Counted from the first letter of the stretch, positions 25,298-35,279 are shown. The stretch: 64,000 nt of DNA from Thiohalocapsa marina (GCF_008632335.1 NZ_VWXX01000010.1:32777-96776); one strand, 5' to 3'. Numbers and translations: made by a program. Notes: a model not told the origin generated them from the sequence alone.

Positions 25298-26431
25298 ATG
25301 CGACTGTTCCATTCGATCTTCGGCGCCCATCACCATCCCGCCGCCTATCCGGCGTCATTGGTCGACCTGGCCATCGAACGAGCGGTGGATGCCACCGATG
25401 CCCGTCTGCGGCTGCTCGCCGGCTATCGCAAGCAGTTGCGCCGGCCGGTGATGGCCGCCATCGACCACGTGATTGCGCTGGTGGATGCGATCGGCGAGCC
25501 GGTGCCCACGGGCATCCGCGGTTATGCCGACGAACCCCGACTGGCCGCCGTCTTTGCGTCGCCGGCGGACATGCTCGAGAGACTGGGTAGCGATCAGGCA
25601 TTGGCAGATCTCTTGTCAGACTCGGCGACTGCTGCGGCGGAGCGTCTGCCACAACGCCCAGCGCCGCGTTTTGCCCACCATTCAGTGGCTGTTCCGGTTG
25701 CAGGTACGGGCAAAGGCCTGATGGGGCAGGGTGGTGGCAACGACGACGATCCTGGTCAGGAGACGAATCATGTGTTCGCGCTGCTGCTGTGCAAGCGGAG
25801 TGAGCGCACGGTGCTGGGCGTCGACCTGGTGGATGACCGGATCACCCGCGATGTGCGGCAGGTGGCGGTCAGTTTCGATCGCCACCGGCTGCTCGACCCG
25901 ATGCTGAGCGAGACCGAACATCGGCGGCACCTCAAGCGCCGCGGGTTCGATCATTTGCTGACCCTGGCGCTGACGCGCATGGCCGAGGTGCAGGTGGAGG
26001 AGGCGGACCTGCTCCGACAGCGCGATCTGTTGCGTCGGAAACGGGCAGCGCTGCAGCGTGGCGGCTGGAGTTTCGAGGCGGGGGACGCCGGCCGTCCGGA
26101 TCCCGCGGCGTTGCAGACCGAACTGGAGGCCATCACCCAGCGTCTGTCGGCGCTGGGCGCAGACAACAACCTCCTGCGCACGCATCTGCGCATCGTTGTC
26201 GAGGTCCTGCAGGATGCGCCGCAACAGTTATGGGCAGAACCCCTGACGCTCTCCCTGGATGCCATGAATATCCAGCGTGACGCCAACGACGCCTCCGCGC
26301 GCCACGTCCACCTGTGGGAACTGTGCACCGCCGCTGGCCGGCGCGAGACCATGCTGCCGCTGAACATCCCCGTCGCCGAACTCCCCGCACACGAAGATCT
26401 GGTCACCGCCGCGCGGCGCTACCTGTACTAA
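25298..26431 (+). CDS. Conserved hypothetical protein
   Basis: 377 residues, no signal peptide or membrane helix. The N-terminal third is helical and mentions a plausible first domain (DLAIERAVDATDARLRLL). A Gly/Asp-rich loop (about 130-155, with GQGGGNDDDPGQE) separates it from the larger part, which has alternating strands around TVLGVDLVDDRITRDVRQVAV and then long charged helices (RQRDLLRRKRAALQ; LQTELEAITQRLSAL) suggestive of a coiled coil. I do not recognise a domain of known function. Position after speA and before the convergent purE gives no functional clue. Confidence 0.75.
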   Translation: MRLFHSIFGAHHHPAAYPASLVDLAIERAVDATDARLRLLAGYRKQLRRPVMAAIDHVIALVDAIGEPVPTGIRGYADEPRLAAVFASPADMLERLGSDQALADLLSDSATAAAERLPQRPAPRFAHHSVAVPVAGTGKGLMGQGGGNDDDPGQETNHVFALLLCKRSERTVLGVDLVDDRITRDVRQVAVSFDRHRLLDPMLSETEHRRHLKRRGFDHLLTLALTRMAEVQVEEADLLRQRDLLRRKRAALQRGGWSFEAGDAGRPDPAALQTELEAITQRLSALGADNNLLRTHLRIVVEVLQDAPQQLWAEPLTLSLDAMNIQRDANDASARHVHLWELCTAAGRRETMLPLNIPVAELPAHEDLVTAARRYLY

Positions 26432-26471
26432 GGTATCGGTACAGTATATGGATTGCCAGAAATGGTGATTG

Positions 26472-27023
26472 TCAGGGGCGGGTGCGGGCGACGGTGTCGG
26501 CGGTGATTTCGCCGGCGGCCATGCGTTCCACCTTGTGCATGACCTGCTCTTCCAGCGCCTGTTTGAAGGCGCTGATCCGCGCCAGTACGGCGGGGTCGGC
26601 GCTGCCGATGATCTGGGCCGCTAGCAGGCCGGCGTTTCTGGCGCCGTTGATGGCCACGGTGGCCACCGGTACGCCGGCGGGCATCTGCACGATGGACAGC
26701 AGCGAGTCCTGGCCGGACAGGCTGGAGGTCTTGACCGGCACGCCGATGACCGGCAACGGCGTGATGGCGGCGGCCATGCCCGGCAGATGGGCGGCACCGC
26801 CGGCTCCGGCGATGATGGCCCGCAGCCCCCGTGAGACGGCGGAATCGGCATAGTCGTACAGCCGTTTCGGCGTGCGGTGGGCGGAGACGATGGTCATTTC
26901 GTAGCCGATGCCCAACTCATCCAGGACATCTGCGGCGGCCTGCATCACCGGCAGGTCGGAATCGCTGCCCATGATGATGCCGACCATGATGGGGGCGGTT
27001 GCTGGCGTGTGGTCTGTGGTCAT
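26472..27023 (-). CDS. purE: N5-carboxyaminoimidazole ribonucleotide mutase
   Basis: 183 residues, class I PurE. It converts N5-CAIR to CAIR in purine synthesis. [11 protein letters not shown] (substrate phosphate and carboxyl binding), SAHRTPKRL with the catalytic His, [11 protein letters not shown] and [12 protein letters not shown] are all present. ATGA overlap with purK upstream; the two proteins act in sequence. Confidence 0.98.
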   Translation of the reverse strand: MTTDHTPATAPIMVGIIMGSDSDLPVMQAAADVLDELGIGYEMTIVSAHRTPKRLYDYADSAVSRGLRAIIAGAGGAAHLPGMAAAITPLPVIGVPVKTSSLSGQDSLLSIVQMPAGVPVATVAINGARNAGLLAAQIIGSADPAVLARISAFKQALEEQVMHKVERMAAGEITADTVARTRP

Positions 27024-28189
27024 GGCTTTTCCTCGCCGGTGATGCGGATCAGGTCGCGGACGCGCTCCGCCTTGGCCCGCGCCTGTTCGATATCGGGATC
27101 CAGCACGGTGACATGACCCATCTTGCGATGCGCACCGGTGCTGGCCTTGCCGTAGAAATGGACCGACACACCGGGGATGGACAGCGCCGCGCGCAGGCCA
27201 TGGATGACCGGCCGGCCGGCGTAGCCGGGCTCGCCCAGCAGGTTGATCATGGCCGCCGGCATCAGCAGGTCGGTGGCCCCCAGCGGCAGCCCGGTGATGG
27301 CCCGCAGGTGCTGTTCGAACTGGTCGGTCATGCAGGCCTCGATGGTGTAGTGGCCCGAATTGTGGGTGCGCGGCGCGACCTCGTTCACCAGCAGTTGGCC
27401 GTCCCGGGTCAGGAACAGCTCCACGCCGAAGATGCCGACACCGGCGAGGGACTCGACGGTGTCGATGGCCAGCCGTTGCGCCGCTTCGGCGACGTCGGCC
27501 GGGATCCGGGCCGGTGCCAGTAGCAGATCGAGGATGTTCTCGCCCGGGCGAAAGCCCATCTCCACCACTGGGTAACTGCGCACGTCGCCGTCCTGGCCGC
27601 GGGCCACCATCACCGCCAGTTCCTTGTCGGCGGGGACGAAGCGCTCCAGCAGCGACGGCACCGGCAGATGCCGGTCGAACTCGGTGGCGGACCGCAGGAT
27701 CTGCACCCCGCGTCCGTCGTAGCCGCCGCGCCGAGCCTTCTGCACTAGCGGGTAGCCGAAGGCCTCGAACTGTGCCGCCTGCGGGTCATCAGCGGCGACA
27801 AAGGGGGCATTGGGGATGCCGGCTTCGGTCAGCACCTGCTTCTGGCGCAGCTTGTCCTGAATGTCCGCCAGCAGCTCAGGGCAGGGAAAGATCCGCCGGC
27901 CGCGGCGCGACAGATCCGCCAGGGTGTCGGTGTCGATGTCCTCGATGTCGAAGGTGGCGACGTCGCAGGACTCCACCAGCTCGCGCAGTGCCGCCGGGTC
28001 GTGATAATTGCCCACGATCTGGTGTCCCGACACCTGGCCCGCTGGGGAATTGGGCGTTGGGTCGAGCACCACGCAGGTGCAGCCGATGCGCTTGGCGGCC
28101 TTGACCATCATCCGGCCGAGCTGGCCGCCGCCGATGATGCCGATGCGTGCCACCGGGTAAGTGAACACGTCTGTGTCCGAATGCGTCAT
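27020..28189 (-). CDS. purK: N5-carboxyaminoimidazole ribonucleotide synthase
   Basis: 389 residues, ATP-grasp enzyme that carboxylates AIR with ATP and bicarbonate. N-terminal [13 protein letters not shown], central ATP-binding [13 protein letters not shown], and [17 protein letters not shown] near residue 260 are diagnostic. It overlaps both neighbours by 4 bp (LysR gene upstream, purE downstream), so all three are translated from one message. Confidence 0.98.
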   Translation of the reverse strand: MTHSDTDVFTYPVARIGIIGGGQLGRMMVKAAKRIGCTCVVLDPTPNSPAGQVSGHQIVGNYHDPAALRELVESCDVATFDIEDIDTDTLADLSRRGRRIFPCPELLADIQDKLRQKQVLTEAGIPNAPFVAADDPQAAQFEAFGYPLVQKARRGGYDGRGVQILRSATEFDRHLPVPSLLERFVPADKELAVMVARGQDGDVRSYPVVEMGFRPGENILDLLLAPARIPADVAEAAQRLAIDTVESLAGVGIFGVELFLTRDGQLLVNEVAPRTHNSGHYTIEACMTDQFEQHLRAITGLPLGATDLLMPAAMINLLGEPGYAGRPVIHGLRAALSIPGVSVHFYGKASTGAHRKMGHVTVLDPDIEQARAKAERVRDLIRITGEEKP

Positions 28190-29217
28190 GCCGGTTCCTC
28201 CGGGCGACTGTGCTTGAGGCGGGTGCGGTCGAAGGCGGCCTGGGCCTCGGCCAGGCGGGCGCGCACCTCGGGCTCGTATTCCATGGCGAAATCGAGGAAG
28301 GTGCGCGCCACCAGCGACAGCTCGCGACCGCGCCAGTACACCAGATGCCAGCGCCGCATGATGGGAAAGCCCTCCACGTCCAGCAGCGCCAGTTGTCCGC
28401 CGGCGCTTTCCAGCGTCAGCGAGTGCAGCGACAGCGCGGAGATGCCCAGCCCGCCGACGATGGCGTGCTTGATGGCCTCGTTGCTACCCAACTCCATGCG
28501 CACCTGGGGCTGTACGCCGAGGGCGGTGAAATGCTTCAGCACCGCGTCGCGGATGCCGGAGCCAGGCTCGCGCAGGATCAGGTTTTCGCCAGCCAGGCGG
28601 GCCAGCGGGATGTCCCGTTCCTGCACCAGTGGATGATCCGCGCGCGCCACCATCACCAGCGGGTTGGGGGCGAAGGGGGTGGTCTCGATCTCGTCGTCGT
28701 CCTCCCGCGGCTGGCCGGTGACGTAGAGGTCGTCATCGTGCGCCCGCAACCGCTCGGCGATGTGCTCGCGGTTGGTGACCTGTAGCGACACGTCGATGCC
28801 GGGATAGCGCAGACAGAAGGCGCCGAGGATCTCCGGCGCCACGGATGCGGCGGTGGTAAGCACGCCGAGCCGCAGTCGCCCGCGGCGCAGCTGTTTCAGG
28901 TCGGACAGCTTGACGTCGAGGTTCGACAGCGAACCCAGGATCTCGCGGCAGGAGGCGTACACCTGCCGACCGGCGTCGGTGGGCTCGACGCTGCGTCCGG
29001 TCTGGCGGAACAGGGGCGTTCCCAGAGTGTCGGCCAGCTTCTTGATCTGCATCGACACCGTCGGCTGGCTCAGGAAAAGCTCCTCGGCGGCGCGGGTGAA
29101 GCTGCCCAGGCGGCAGATCGCCTCCAGCACCTGCAACTGGCGCAGCGTCGTGTGCCGGATCAGATACTCGGCCCCGCCGTCGGACACGGTGGCCTGGGCG
29201 TCTTTCGTGTCGGCCAT
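28186..29217 (-). CDS. LysR-family transcriptional regulator, CbbR-like
   Basis: 343 residues. Winged helix-turn-helix at residues about 20-85 (TTLRQLQVLEAICRLGSFTRAAEELFLSQPTVSMQIKKL, shown by LRQLQVLEAI and SQPTVSMQIKKL), then the effector-binding domain with VTNREHIAERL and EPGSGIRDAV. These resemble the CbbR/RbcR group that controls Calvin-cycle genes in autotrophs. Here no cbb genes are adjacent; it is sandwiched between the SPOR gene and purK with an ATGA overlap. The target is therefore uncertain, and a CbbR role is inference from sequence style. Confidence 0.85.
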   Translation of the reverse strand: MADTKDAQATVSDGGAEYLIRHTTLRQLQVLEAICRLGSFTRAAEELFLSQPTVSMQIKKLADTLGTPLFRQTGRSVEPTDAGRQVYASCREILGSLSNLDVKLSDLKQLRRGRLRLGVLTTAASVAPEILGAFCLRYPGIDVSLQVTNREHIAERLRAHDDDLYVTGQPREDDDEIETTPFAPNPLVMVARADHPLVQERDIPLARLAGENLILREPGSGIRDAVLKHFTALGVQPQVRMELGSNEAIKHAIVGGLGISALSLHSLTLESAGGQLALLDVEGFPIMRRWHLVYWRGRELSLVARTFLDFAMEYEPEVRARLAEAQAAFDRTRLKHSRPEEPA

Positions 29218-29219
29218 GG

Positions 29220-29861
29220 TCAGTCGACGCGCATCATGAGCGCATCGTGGCCGTTGCGTTTGAGCCGCGACTTGAGCGCGTCCGCGTCCGCCCGGGTGAA
29301 GCGGCCGGTGCGTACCCGATGGTAGGTCTGTCCGCTGGCAATGGTAACGGTCTGGATGGAGGTCTGCACCCCCAGCATGGCCAGCTGTGCCTTCAGCCGC
29401 TCGGCGTCGCCAGTCTTGCGAAAGGAGCCCACCTGCAGCAGGTAGGTAGGGCCGTTGCCGGGAGGGCTGGCCGGAGTCGGAGCCGGCGTGGCCTTGGCGG
29501 TATCGGGCACGGCGGGCGTCGGCTTGGCCGGGGTTGGCGCCGATGGTTGCGCGGGCGATTGCCCCGGCAGCGGCGGCAGGGCGACCGGTTCCGGCTCGCG
29601 TTCGGCGGGCACCACGACTTCTTCCTCCGGCAGCAGGCTGTAGAAGTCGAACTTGGGTTTCGGCGTCGGGGCGGCCGGACGGGCGTCCGCGGCTGTCTCT
29701 GCCACCGTGGCCGCGCCGGACTGATCTGCCCGCATCCAGGCGACGCCGACGGCAAAGCCGCCGAGCAGGCCGCCAAGCAGGAACCAGAAGGCGCAGGTGC
29801 CGCGTCGCTGCGTGCGCTTGCGCGGTCGCGCCGGCGAACCCTTGCGATAGTCCAGGGTCAT
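29220..29861 (-). CDS. SPOR-domain inner-membrane protein (FtsN-like)
   Basis: 213 residues. A short basic cytoplasmic end (YRKGSPARPRKRTQRR) is followed by one membrane helix (about 24-43), a Pro/Ala-rich periplasmic linker and a C-terminal SPOR domain (about 138-213: YLLQVGSFRKTGDAERLKAQL, seen as LLQVGSF and ERLKAQLAMLG). SPOR domains bind denuded peptidoglycan at the septum. The layout and position after argS match FtsN-type division proteins. Confidence 0.88.
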   Translation of the reverse strand: MTLDYRKGSPARPRKRTQRRGTCAFWFLLGGLLGGFAVGVAWMRADQSGAATVAETAADARPAAPTPKPKFDFYSLLPEEEVVVPAEREPEPVALPPLPGQSPAQPSAPTPAKPTPAVPDTAKATPAPTPASPPGNGPTYLLQVGSFRKTGDAERLKAQLAMLGVQTSIQTVTIASGQTYHRVRTGRFTRADADALKSRLKRNGHDALMMRVD

Positions 29862-29912
29862 TGTTTCCGATCTCCGCTTGCTGCTCGTGGATGGTCGGCG
29901 TGCCGGCCTGGC

Positions 29913-31685
29913 CTACATCCGGTCCGGTGCCGATACGCCGATCAGGCCGAGGCCGTTGCGCAACACCTGGCGCACCGCCAGGATCAGCTTGATGCGGGCG
30001 TCACGCAGCTCGGCGTCGTCCACCAGGAACTGATGGGCGTTGTAGTAGGTGTGGAAGTCGTTGGCCAGTTCGCGCAGGTAGTTGGTCACCTGGTGGGGCT
30101 CTGCCGTCATGGCGGCGCCTTCCACCACCTCGGGCCAGCGCGACAGCGAGCGCAGCAGCGCCTGCTCATGCGCCTCGCTCAGGCGCTGCAGATTGACCGT
30201 TCCGCGGCTCGGCTCCACCGGCATGCACTTGTCCGCCGCCTGGCGCAGCACGCTCTCGACGCGGGCATGGGCATATTGCACGTAGTAGACCGGATTGTCG
30301 GCGGACTGGCTCTTGGCCAGGTCCAGGTCGAAGTCCATGTGCTGCTCGCAGCGGCGCATCACGTAAAAGAAGCGCGCGGCATCCCGGCCGACCTCCTTGC
30401 GCAGCTGCCGCAGGGTGACGAACTCGCCGGAGCGGGTGGACATCTGCACCTTCTCGCCGCCGCGATAGAGCACGGCGAACTGCACCAGCAGCACCTCCAG
30501 CCGGTCGGCATCGTCGCCCAGGGCCTTCAGCGCACCCTTCACCCGCGGCACATAGCCGTGGTGGTCGGCGCCCCAGATGTCGATGACGCGCTCGAAGCCG
30601 CGCTCCAGCTTGTCCATGTGGTAGGCGATGTCGGAGGCGAAGTACGTGGTCTGGCCGTTCTCGCGCTCGATCACCCGGTCCTTCTCGTCGCCGAAATCGG
30701 TGGAACGGAACCACAGGGCGCCGGCCTGCTCGTAGACATGGCCCGCCTCGCGCAACCGCTCGATGGCCTTGTTCACGGCGCCGCTCTCGGTCAGTGCGCG
30801 TTCGGAGTACCACTCCTGGTAGTCCACGCCGAACTCGTGCAGGTCGGCGCGGATGTCGTCGAGGATGGTGTTCAGCCCCAGCTCGAACACGAATCGATAG
30901 CGGTTGTCGCCGAGCAGGCGCTTGGCGGCGGCGATCAGGGCATCGATGTGGGCCTCCTTGTCGCCGTCGGGTTCGTCGTCGCGCTGGTCCGGCGGCACGC
31001 CCCTGAAGACTTTCAGCGCGTCAGCGCGGTAGTCGTCGCCGTGCTCGCGGTGCAGGGTGGCGGCGATGTCCCAGACGTAGTCGCCCTTGTAGCCGTTGCT
31101 CGGGAAGCCGAGTGACTCGCCGCAGAGTTCCAGATAGCGCAGCCAGACGGAGGTGGCCAGGATGTCCATCTGCCGGCCGGCGTCGTTGACGTAGTACTCG
31201 CGATGTACCGAATAGCCCACCGCGGCCAGCAGGTCAGCCACCACCGCGCCATAGGCGGCACCGCGTCCATGGCCCACGTGCAGCGGTCCGGTGGGGTTGG
31301 CGGAGACGAACTCCACCTGCACCCGCTTGCCGGCGCCGAGCTGGCTGCGGCCGTAGTCGGGGCCGCGGGCGAGGATCTCGGGGATCAGCGCATGGTAGGC
31401 GTCTTCGGTCAGGCGGAAATTGATGAACCCGGGACCGGCGATCTCCACCGCGGCCACCATCGGCGAGGCGGGCAGGGCATCCACCAGGCGCTGGGCCAGG
31501 TCGCGCGGCTTCATGCGTGCCGGCTTGGCCAGCACCAGCGCGGTGTTGGTGGCGAAGTCGCCATGGGCGGGGTCGCGGGTGCGCTCGATCTGCACCGCGT
31601 GATCGGCGGGCACTTCGGCCAGCAGGCCCTGGCCCGCCAGCGTCGCGAGCGCCTGCGCAACGAGTTCTTGCAACTTGGACTTCAT
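29913..31685 (-). CDS. argS: Arginyl-tRNA synthetase
   Basis: 590 residues from the ATG at 31685 (AGGG seven bases upstream). Class I synthetase: the HIGH-like motif is [11 protein letters not shown] after VSANPTGPL, with the N-terminal Add-1 domain ([21 protein letters not shown] region) and the C-terminal DALR anticodon-binding domain (about 470-590). A canonical KMSKS is not obvious ([11 protein letters not shown] takes its place), which is common in ArgRS. Between priA and the SPOR gene, same strand. Confidence 0.97.
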   Translation of the reverse strand: MKSKLQELVAQALATLAGQGLLAEVPADHAVQIERTRDPAHGDFATNTALVLAKPARMKPRDLAQRLVDALPASPMVAAVEIAGPGFINFRLTEDAYHALIPEILARGPDYGRSQLGAGKRVQVEFVSANPTGPLHVGHGRGAAYGAVVADLLAAVGYSVHREYYVNDAGRQMDILATSVWLRYLELCGESLGFPSNGYKGDYVWDIAATLHREHGDDYRADALKVFRGVPPDQRDDEPDGDKEAHIDALIAAAKRLLGDNRYRFVFELGLNTILDDIRADLHEFGVDYQEWYSERALTESGAVNKAIERLREAGHVYEQAGALWFRSTDFGDEKDRVIERENGQTTYFASDIAYHMDKLERGFERVIDIWGADHHGYVPRVKGALKALGDDADRLEVLLVQFAVLYRGGEKVQMSTRSGEFVTLRQLRKEVGRDAARFFYVMRRCEQHMDFDLDLAKSQSADNPVYYVQYAHARVESVLRQAADKCMPVEPSRGTVNLQRLSEAHEQALLRSLSRWPEVVEGAAMTAEPHQVTNYLRELANDFHTYYNAHQFLVDDAELRDARIKLILAVRQVLRNGLGLIGVSAPDRM

Positions 31686-31810
31686 TGAATGCCCTGGGCT
31701 TGGTAGCAATGACGGCGGGCACGGTCAGGCCCCCGAGGTTAACCTGCAAGGATACCGGAAATCGGTGGGCGATGGATGTCGCCCCGGTGCAGATCTTGAG
31801 GTTCGGATCC

Positions 31811-34093
31811 TCAGTACAGATCCTTGGGGTCGACATCGATGCTCCAGCGCACATGTCGCGGTGCCGGCAGTGCTCGCAGTCGGGGCAGCAGGGTGGCGAG
31901 CAGGCCCTGCAGCTGGCTGCGCCGGGGCGCCTGCAGCAACAACTGGGCGCGCACGCGTCCGGCACGGCGTTCCATCTGCGCCGGTGCCGGCCCCCAGAAC
32001 TCCACGCTCGGCGGCGCCAGCGGCCGTGCCGTGACCAGCACCTGGCGCAGGAACTCCAGCGCCGCCTGCGCCTTGGGGCTGTCGGCGCGCAGCAGGGCCT
32101 GGTGGCTGAATGGCGGCAGGGCCGCCGCCGCACGTTCCGCCAGCGCTGCCTCGGCAAAGCTGCCGTACCCTTGCCGCAAAAGGCGTTCGAGCATCGGGTG
32201 CTGGGGGTGCCGCGTCTGCACCAGCACGGTACCCGGGCGGTCGGCGCGGCCGGCGCGCCCGGCCACCTGGATCAGCAACTGCGCCATGCGCTCGGCGGCG
32301 CGAAAATCGGTGCCGTAGAGGCCGAAGTCGATGTCCATGATGCCCACCAGGGTGATGGCGGGCAGGTGATGGCCCTTGGCCAGCATCTGGGTGCCCAGCA
32401 GGATGCGGTAGTCACCACGCTGGGCGGCCGCCAGCAGGCGTTCCAGTTCGCCCTTGCGCCGGGTGCTATCGCGATCGATGCGTGCCAGCGGCACGCCGGC
32501 GAAGCGCTTGCGCAGGGTGTCTTCGACGCGTTCCGTGCCCTGACCCAGGGGCCGCAGATCCGGCGACTCGCAGCAGGGGCAGCGCAGCGGACGCGGCTGG
32601 GTCAGGCCGCAGTGATGGCATAGCAGCTGATCGCGTCCCCGATGCAGCGTCATGCGGGCGTCGCAGTGGTTGCATTCACTGACCCAGCCGCAGTCGTGAC
32701 AGGTGAGCACCGGCGAGAATCCGCGCCGGTTCAGGAACAGGAGCACCTGGTTGCCCGCCTCGATCTGCTGGTCCATGTGCGTCAGCAGCGCATGGGACAG
32801 TCCGGTCTCCAGGTACTGGCCGCGGATGTCCACCAGCCGGATGTCCGGATCCGCGGCCTGGCCGGCCCGCCGGGTCAGGGCCAGGCGCCGGTAGCGCCCC
32901 TCACGGGCGTTGAACAGGGTCTCCAGCGACGGGGTGGCGGAGCCGAGCACCACCGGGCTGTCCGCCAGCTGCCCACGGCGCACGGCCAGGTCCCGGGCTG
33001 AGTAGCGGAAGCCGTCCTGCTGCTTCAGCGAGGCGTCGTGCTCCTCGTCGACGATGAGCAGGCCGAGGGCGGGCATCGGCGTGAAGATGGCCGAGCGCGT
33101 GCCCAGCACCAGTCGGGCCCGACCGCTGGCGGCCTGCTGCCAGGCGAGTTCGCGCTCACGCTCCCCCAGTGCCGAGTGCAGCACCGCCATCGGCGCCGCG
33201 ATGCGCCGGGCGAAGCGTTCGCGCAGTTGTGGTGTCAGGCCGATCTCCGGCACCAGCACCAGTACCTGCCGCCCCTGCGCCAGGGCGCCCTCGATTAGCC
33301 GTAGGTACACCTCGGTCTTGCCGCTGCCGGTGACACCGTCGAGCAGGAAGCAGCCGAACCCTGACTGCTGCGCGATGATGTCGACCGCCTGCTGCTGTTC
33401 GGTGTTGAGTTCGGGGCCGGTGTCCTGATTCGGGGCCTGGTCCGACGCCTGAGCAGATTTCGGCGGCGGATGTTCGGCGTTCGGGGCGCTGGCGGACGGC
33501 CCGTTTCCGGCATCCGCCGCGATGCGGCAACGCGCGACCAGGCCCTTGGATGCCAGCGCCCGCAGCGCTGCCGAACAGTCGCCGAGCCTTTGGCGCAGCA
33601 TGCCGTCCTCAAGCCCCGCCGGCTGGCTGCGCAACAGCCCAAGCGCGTCGCGCTGACGCGGAGCGCGCTGCAGGTCGGCCATCGCCAGCGTGGCACCGGC
33701 GGCGGTGGCGCGCCAGCCGGGGGCGGCCGGGTCCAGCACCGGCTCCGGTCGACGCAGGCGCGCCGGGATGGCGCTGAACAGGGCCTCCGCCGGGCTGCAC
33801 TGGTAGTAGCGCGCGGCCCACAGCACAAAGCGCAGGTCGCCGTCGGTGAGCAGCGGCGTTCGGTCCAGCAGGGCGTCGATGCGCTTGAGCCGGTCCGGCG
33901 GCAACGCGCTGGTTGCGGCAACGGAGGTGATCATGCCGACACGCCGACCGCGGCCAAAAGGCACCAGCACGCGCATGCCGGCGCAGGGCACCACAGGGCC
34001 GCCGGGAACGGGCGGCAGGTAGTCGAACAGGTCCGCCGGCGCCGAAGTCACCGCGACCCGGATGCAAGCGGTCGTCGTCTGCGCCGTGCTCAT
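31811..34093 (-). CDS. priA: Primosomal replication restart helicase PriA
   Basis: 760 residues from ATG at 34093 (GTG 34120 is the alternative). 3'-to-5' superfamily 2 helicase that reloads the replisome at stalled forks. Walker A GVTGSGKTEVYL, DEEHD Walker B, GSATPSLETL, and the zinc-binding cysteine pairs CHDCGWVSECNHCDARM and CHHCGL...CPCCES are clear. A low-complexity linker rich in Pro/Asn/Gln (about residues 205-240) separates the DNA-binding N-terminal domain from the helicase. Upstream lies a pair of DnaA boxes. Confidence 0.97.
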   Translation of the reverse strand: MSTAQTTTACIRVAVTSAPADLFDYLPPVPGGPVVPCAGMRVLVPFGRGRRVGMITSVAATSALPPDRLKRIDALLDRTPLLTDGDLRFVLWAARYYQCSPAEALFSAIPARLRRPEPVLDPAAPGWRATAAGATLAMADLQRAPRQRDALGLLRSQPAGLEDGMLRQRLGDCSAALRALASKGLVARCRIAADAGNGPSASAPNAEHPPPKSAQASDQAPNQDTGPELNTEQQQAVDIIAQQSGFGCFLLDGVTGSGKTEVYLRLIEGALAQGRQVLVLVPEIGLTPQLRERFARRIAAPMAVLHSALGERERELAWQQAASGRARLVLGTRSAIFTPMPALGLLIVDEEHDASLKQQDGFRYSARDLAVRRGQLADSPVVLGSATPSLETLFNAREGRYRRLALTRRAGQAADPDIRLVDIRGQYLETGLSHALLTHMDQQIEAGNQVLLFLNRRGFSPVLTCHDCGWVSECNHCDARMTLHRGRDQLLCHHCGLTQPRPLRCPCCESPDLRPLGQGTERVEDTLRKRFAGVPLARIDRDSTRRKGELERLLAAAQRGDYRILLGTQMLAKGHHLPAITLVGIMDIDFGLYGTDFRAAERMAQLLIQVAGRAGRADRPGTVLVQTRHPQHPMLERLLRQGYGSFAEAALAERAAAALPPFSHQALLRADSPKAQAALEFLRQVLVTARPLAPPSVEFWGPAPAQMERRAGRVRAQLLLQAPRRSQLQGLLATLLPRLRALPAPRHVRWSIDVDPKDLY

Positions 34094-34145
34094 CGGGGCG
34101 GCGCGTCTCCCGGGGGCCACCCGTCAGTGCTGCCGGCGGCGGGGA

Positions 34146-34168
34146 TTGTCCACAGATGCTGTGGATAA
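34146..34168. promoter_or_regulatory. Paired inverted DnaA boxes upstream of priA
   Basis: TTGTCCACA (34146-34154, plus strand, one change from TTATCCACA) and TGTGGATAA (34160-34168, a perfect TTATCCACA on the minus strand) face each other across GATGC. The pair is 52 bp upstream of the preferred priA start. A DnaA-controlled priA promoter is possible. No AT-rich unwinding region or cluster of further boxes was seen, so this is not taken as an origin. Confidence 0.5.
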
Positions 34169-34230
34169 CTTAGTGGAAAAGACATGGATTCAGGCCCCCG
34201 TGGCCTCTGAACACTGGTGTGCGGTCGGAT

Positions 34231-34340
34231 TGGTCAAGTGTTGACCATCAGGAATAAGGCTCATTAAAACAGACGGTTAGTGTTTAGGTGCGTAAGGACG
34301 ATGGTCGTCCTCCGGGAGTGTGGCGGCTTCGCCGGAGCAG
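34231..34340. other. Non-coding stretch with palindrome and stem-loops upstream of the HNH gene
   Basis: TGGTCAA-GTG-TTGACCA (34231-34247) is a perfect palindrome; GGACGA-TGG-TCGTCC (34296-34310) a perfect 6-bp hairpin; TCCGG (34311-34315) pairs with CCGGA (34332-34336) around an inner GGCG/CGCC. TTGACC (34241) and TTAAAA (34264) at 17 bp could be a weak promoter. No protein-coding signal was found between 34169 and 34625. Confidence 0.4.
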
Positions 34341-34625
34341 CGGGGGCCATGTGCAAAACTCCCATGATTACGAAGACATGAAGACGCTAATCTGAGGCAT
34401 CGCCGCATCTGTGGCGGCCAAATCCGGGTGTCGTTCGGACGCCGTTTCGGTGGCCTGGCTGGACGATCGGCCCGGATACAAGCAGGCGTGCCGATTCAGT
34501 GTAACGACCGGCGTGCCTGTCGGCGTTTGGGTCCGTGCCGGGCGCACCGGTGGACGGCCGGTGCATGGGCTGCGTCACAGGCCGGCGCCGCCCCTGTGGC
34601 CCTTGCCCGCATCCTACAGCCTGTG

Positions 34626-34653
34626 TTGCAACCCCGCGGCAAGCCTGTATCAT
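34626..34653 (+). promoter_or_regulatory. Promoter of the HNH / kinase genes
   Basis: TTGCAA (34626-34631) and TATCAT (34648-34653) with 16 bp between them, about 30 bp before the ATG at 34683. Good match to a sigma70 promoter at a sensible distance. Confidence 0.6.
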
Positions 34654-34682
34654 GCGCTGAAACTCCCGACCGGGGCCGTGAC

Positions 34683-35279
34683 ATGGCGTTACTGAGCCAA
34701 CAGATCCTGCGCACCGATCTGGCGGGCATGCCGCTGGAGTGGGTGGATTACAAGGCCGCTGCGCGATTGTACTTCCTGGGGCAGGTGGCGTATGCCTGCG
34801 GCGACCCGCTGCTGCATCTTCGCGGCGGCATCAACGCCCGCAGCCGCCGGCAAAGCCGGCTGGAGATCCACTCCATCATCGCCACTCATGGCGCCCATCA
34901 GGCGCTGAGCAAGCTGCGGCAAGACTATGTGCCACCGCTGTCCAACCGCACACTGTTCCAGCGTGACGATCACATGTGCCTGTACTGTGGCGGGCGCTTC
35001 TCCCCCCGGCACCTATCCCGGGATCACGTGCGCCCCATCAGCCTGGGCGGCAGGGACCGCTGGAACAACGTCGTCACCGCCTGCGTGCGCTGCAACAATT
35101 ACAAGGCCGGTCGCACGCCGGAATCCGCCGGCATGGAACTGCTGGCGGTCCCGTTCATCCCCACCCATGCCGAGTACGTCTATCTGATGGGTCGCCACGT
35201 GCTGTCGGATCAGATGGCGTTCCTGCGGGCGCACTTCCCGCGCACCAGTCCGCTGCTGCGGCGGATCGCGGTGACATGA
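34683..35279 (+). CDS. HNH endonuclease-family protein
   Basis: 198 residues from ATG 34683. The C-terminal part has a complete zinc-ribbon HNH core: CLYCG (99-103), DHVRPIS (114-120, catalytic His 115), GGRDRWNNVVTAC (122-134) and CVRCNNYKAGRTP with Cys 137. The arrangement is that of the HNH_5 type found in many proteobacterial proteins of unknown substrate. The N-terminal 90 residues are unassigned. It shares an ATGA overlap with a fructosamine-kinase-like gene, an uncommon partner, which hints at a joint role, possibly on glycated or damaged substrates (speculative). Confidence 0.85.
   Translation: MALLSQQILRTDLAGMPLEWVDYKAAARLYFLGQVAYACGDPLLHLRGGINARSRRQSRLEIHSIIATHGAHQALSKLRQDYVPPLSNRTLFQRDDHMCLYCGGRFSPRHLSRDHVRPISLGGRDRWNNVVTACVRCNNYKAGRTPESAGMELLAVPFIPTHAEYVYLMGRHVLSDQMAFLRAHFPRTSPLLRRIAVT

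Noticed and set aside
29247..31115. 622-codon open frame on the plus strand opposite argS and the SPOR gene
   Set aside because: An antisense shadow of GC-rich genes with third-position bias. It resembles no protein, and the opposite strand encodes clear ArgS.
34146..34168. DnaA boxes as a replication origin
   Set aside because: Only two boxes, no AT-rich unwinding element and no dnaA, dnaN, gidA or parAB genes nearby. A promoter site is more likely.
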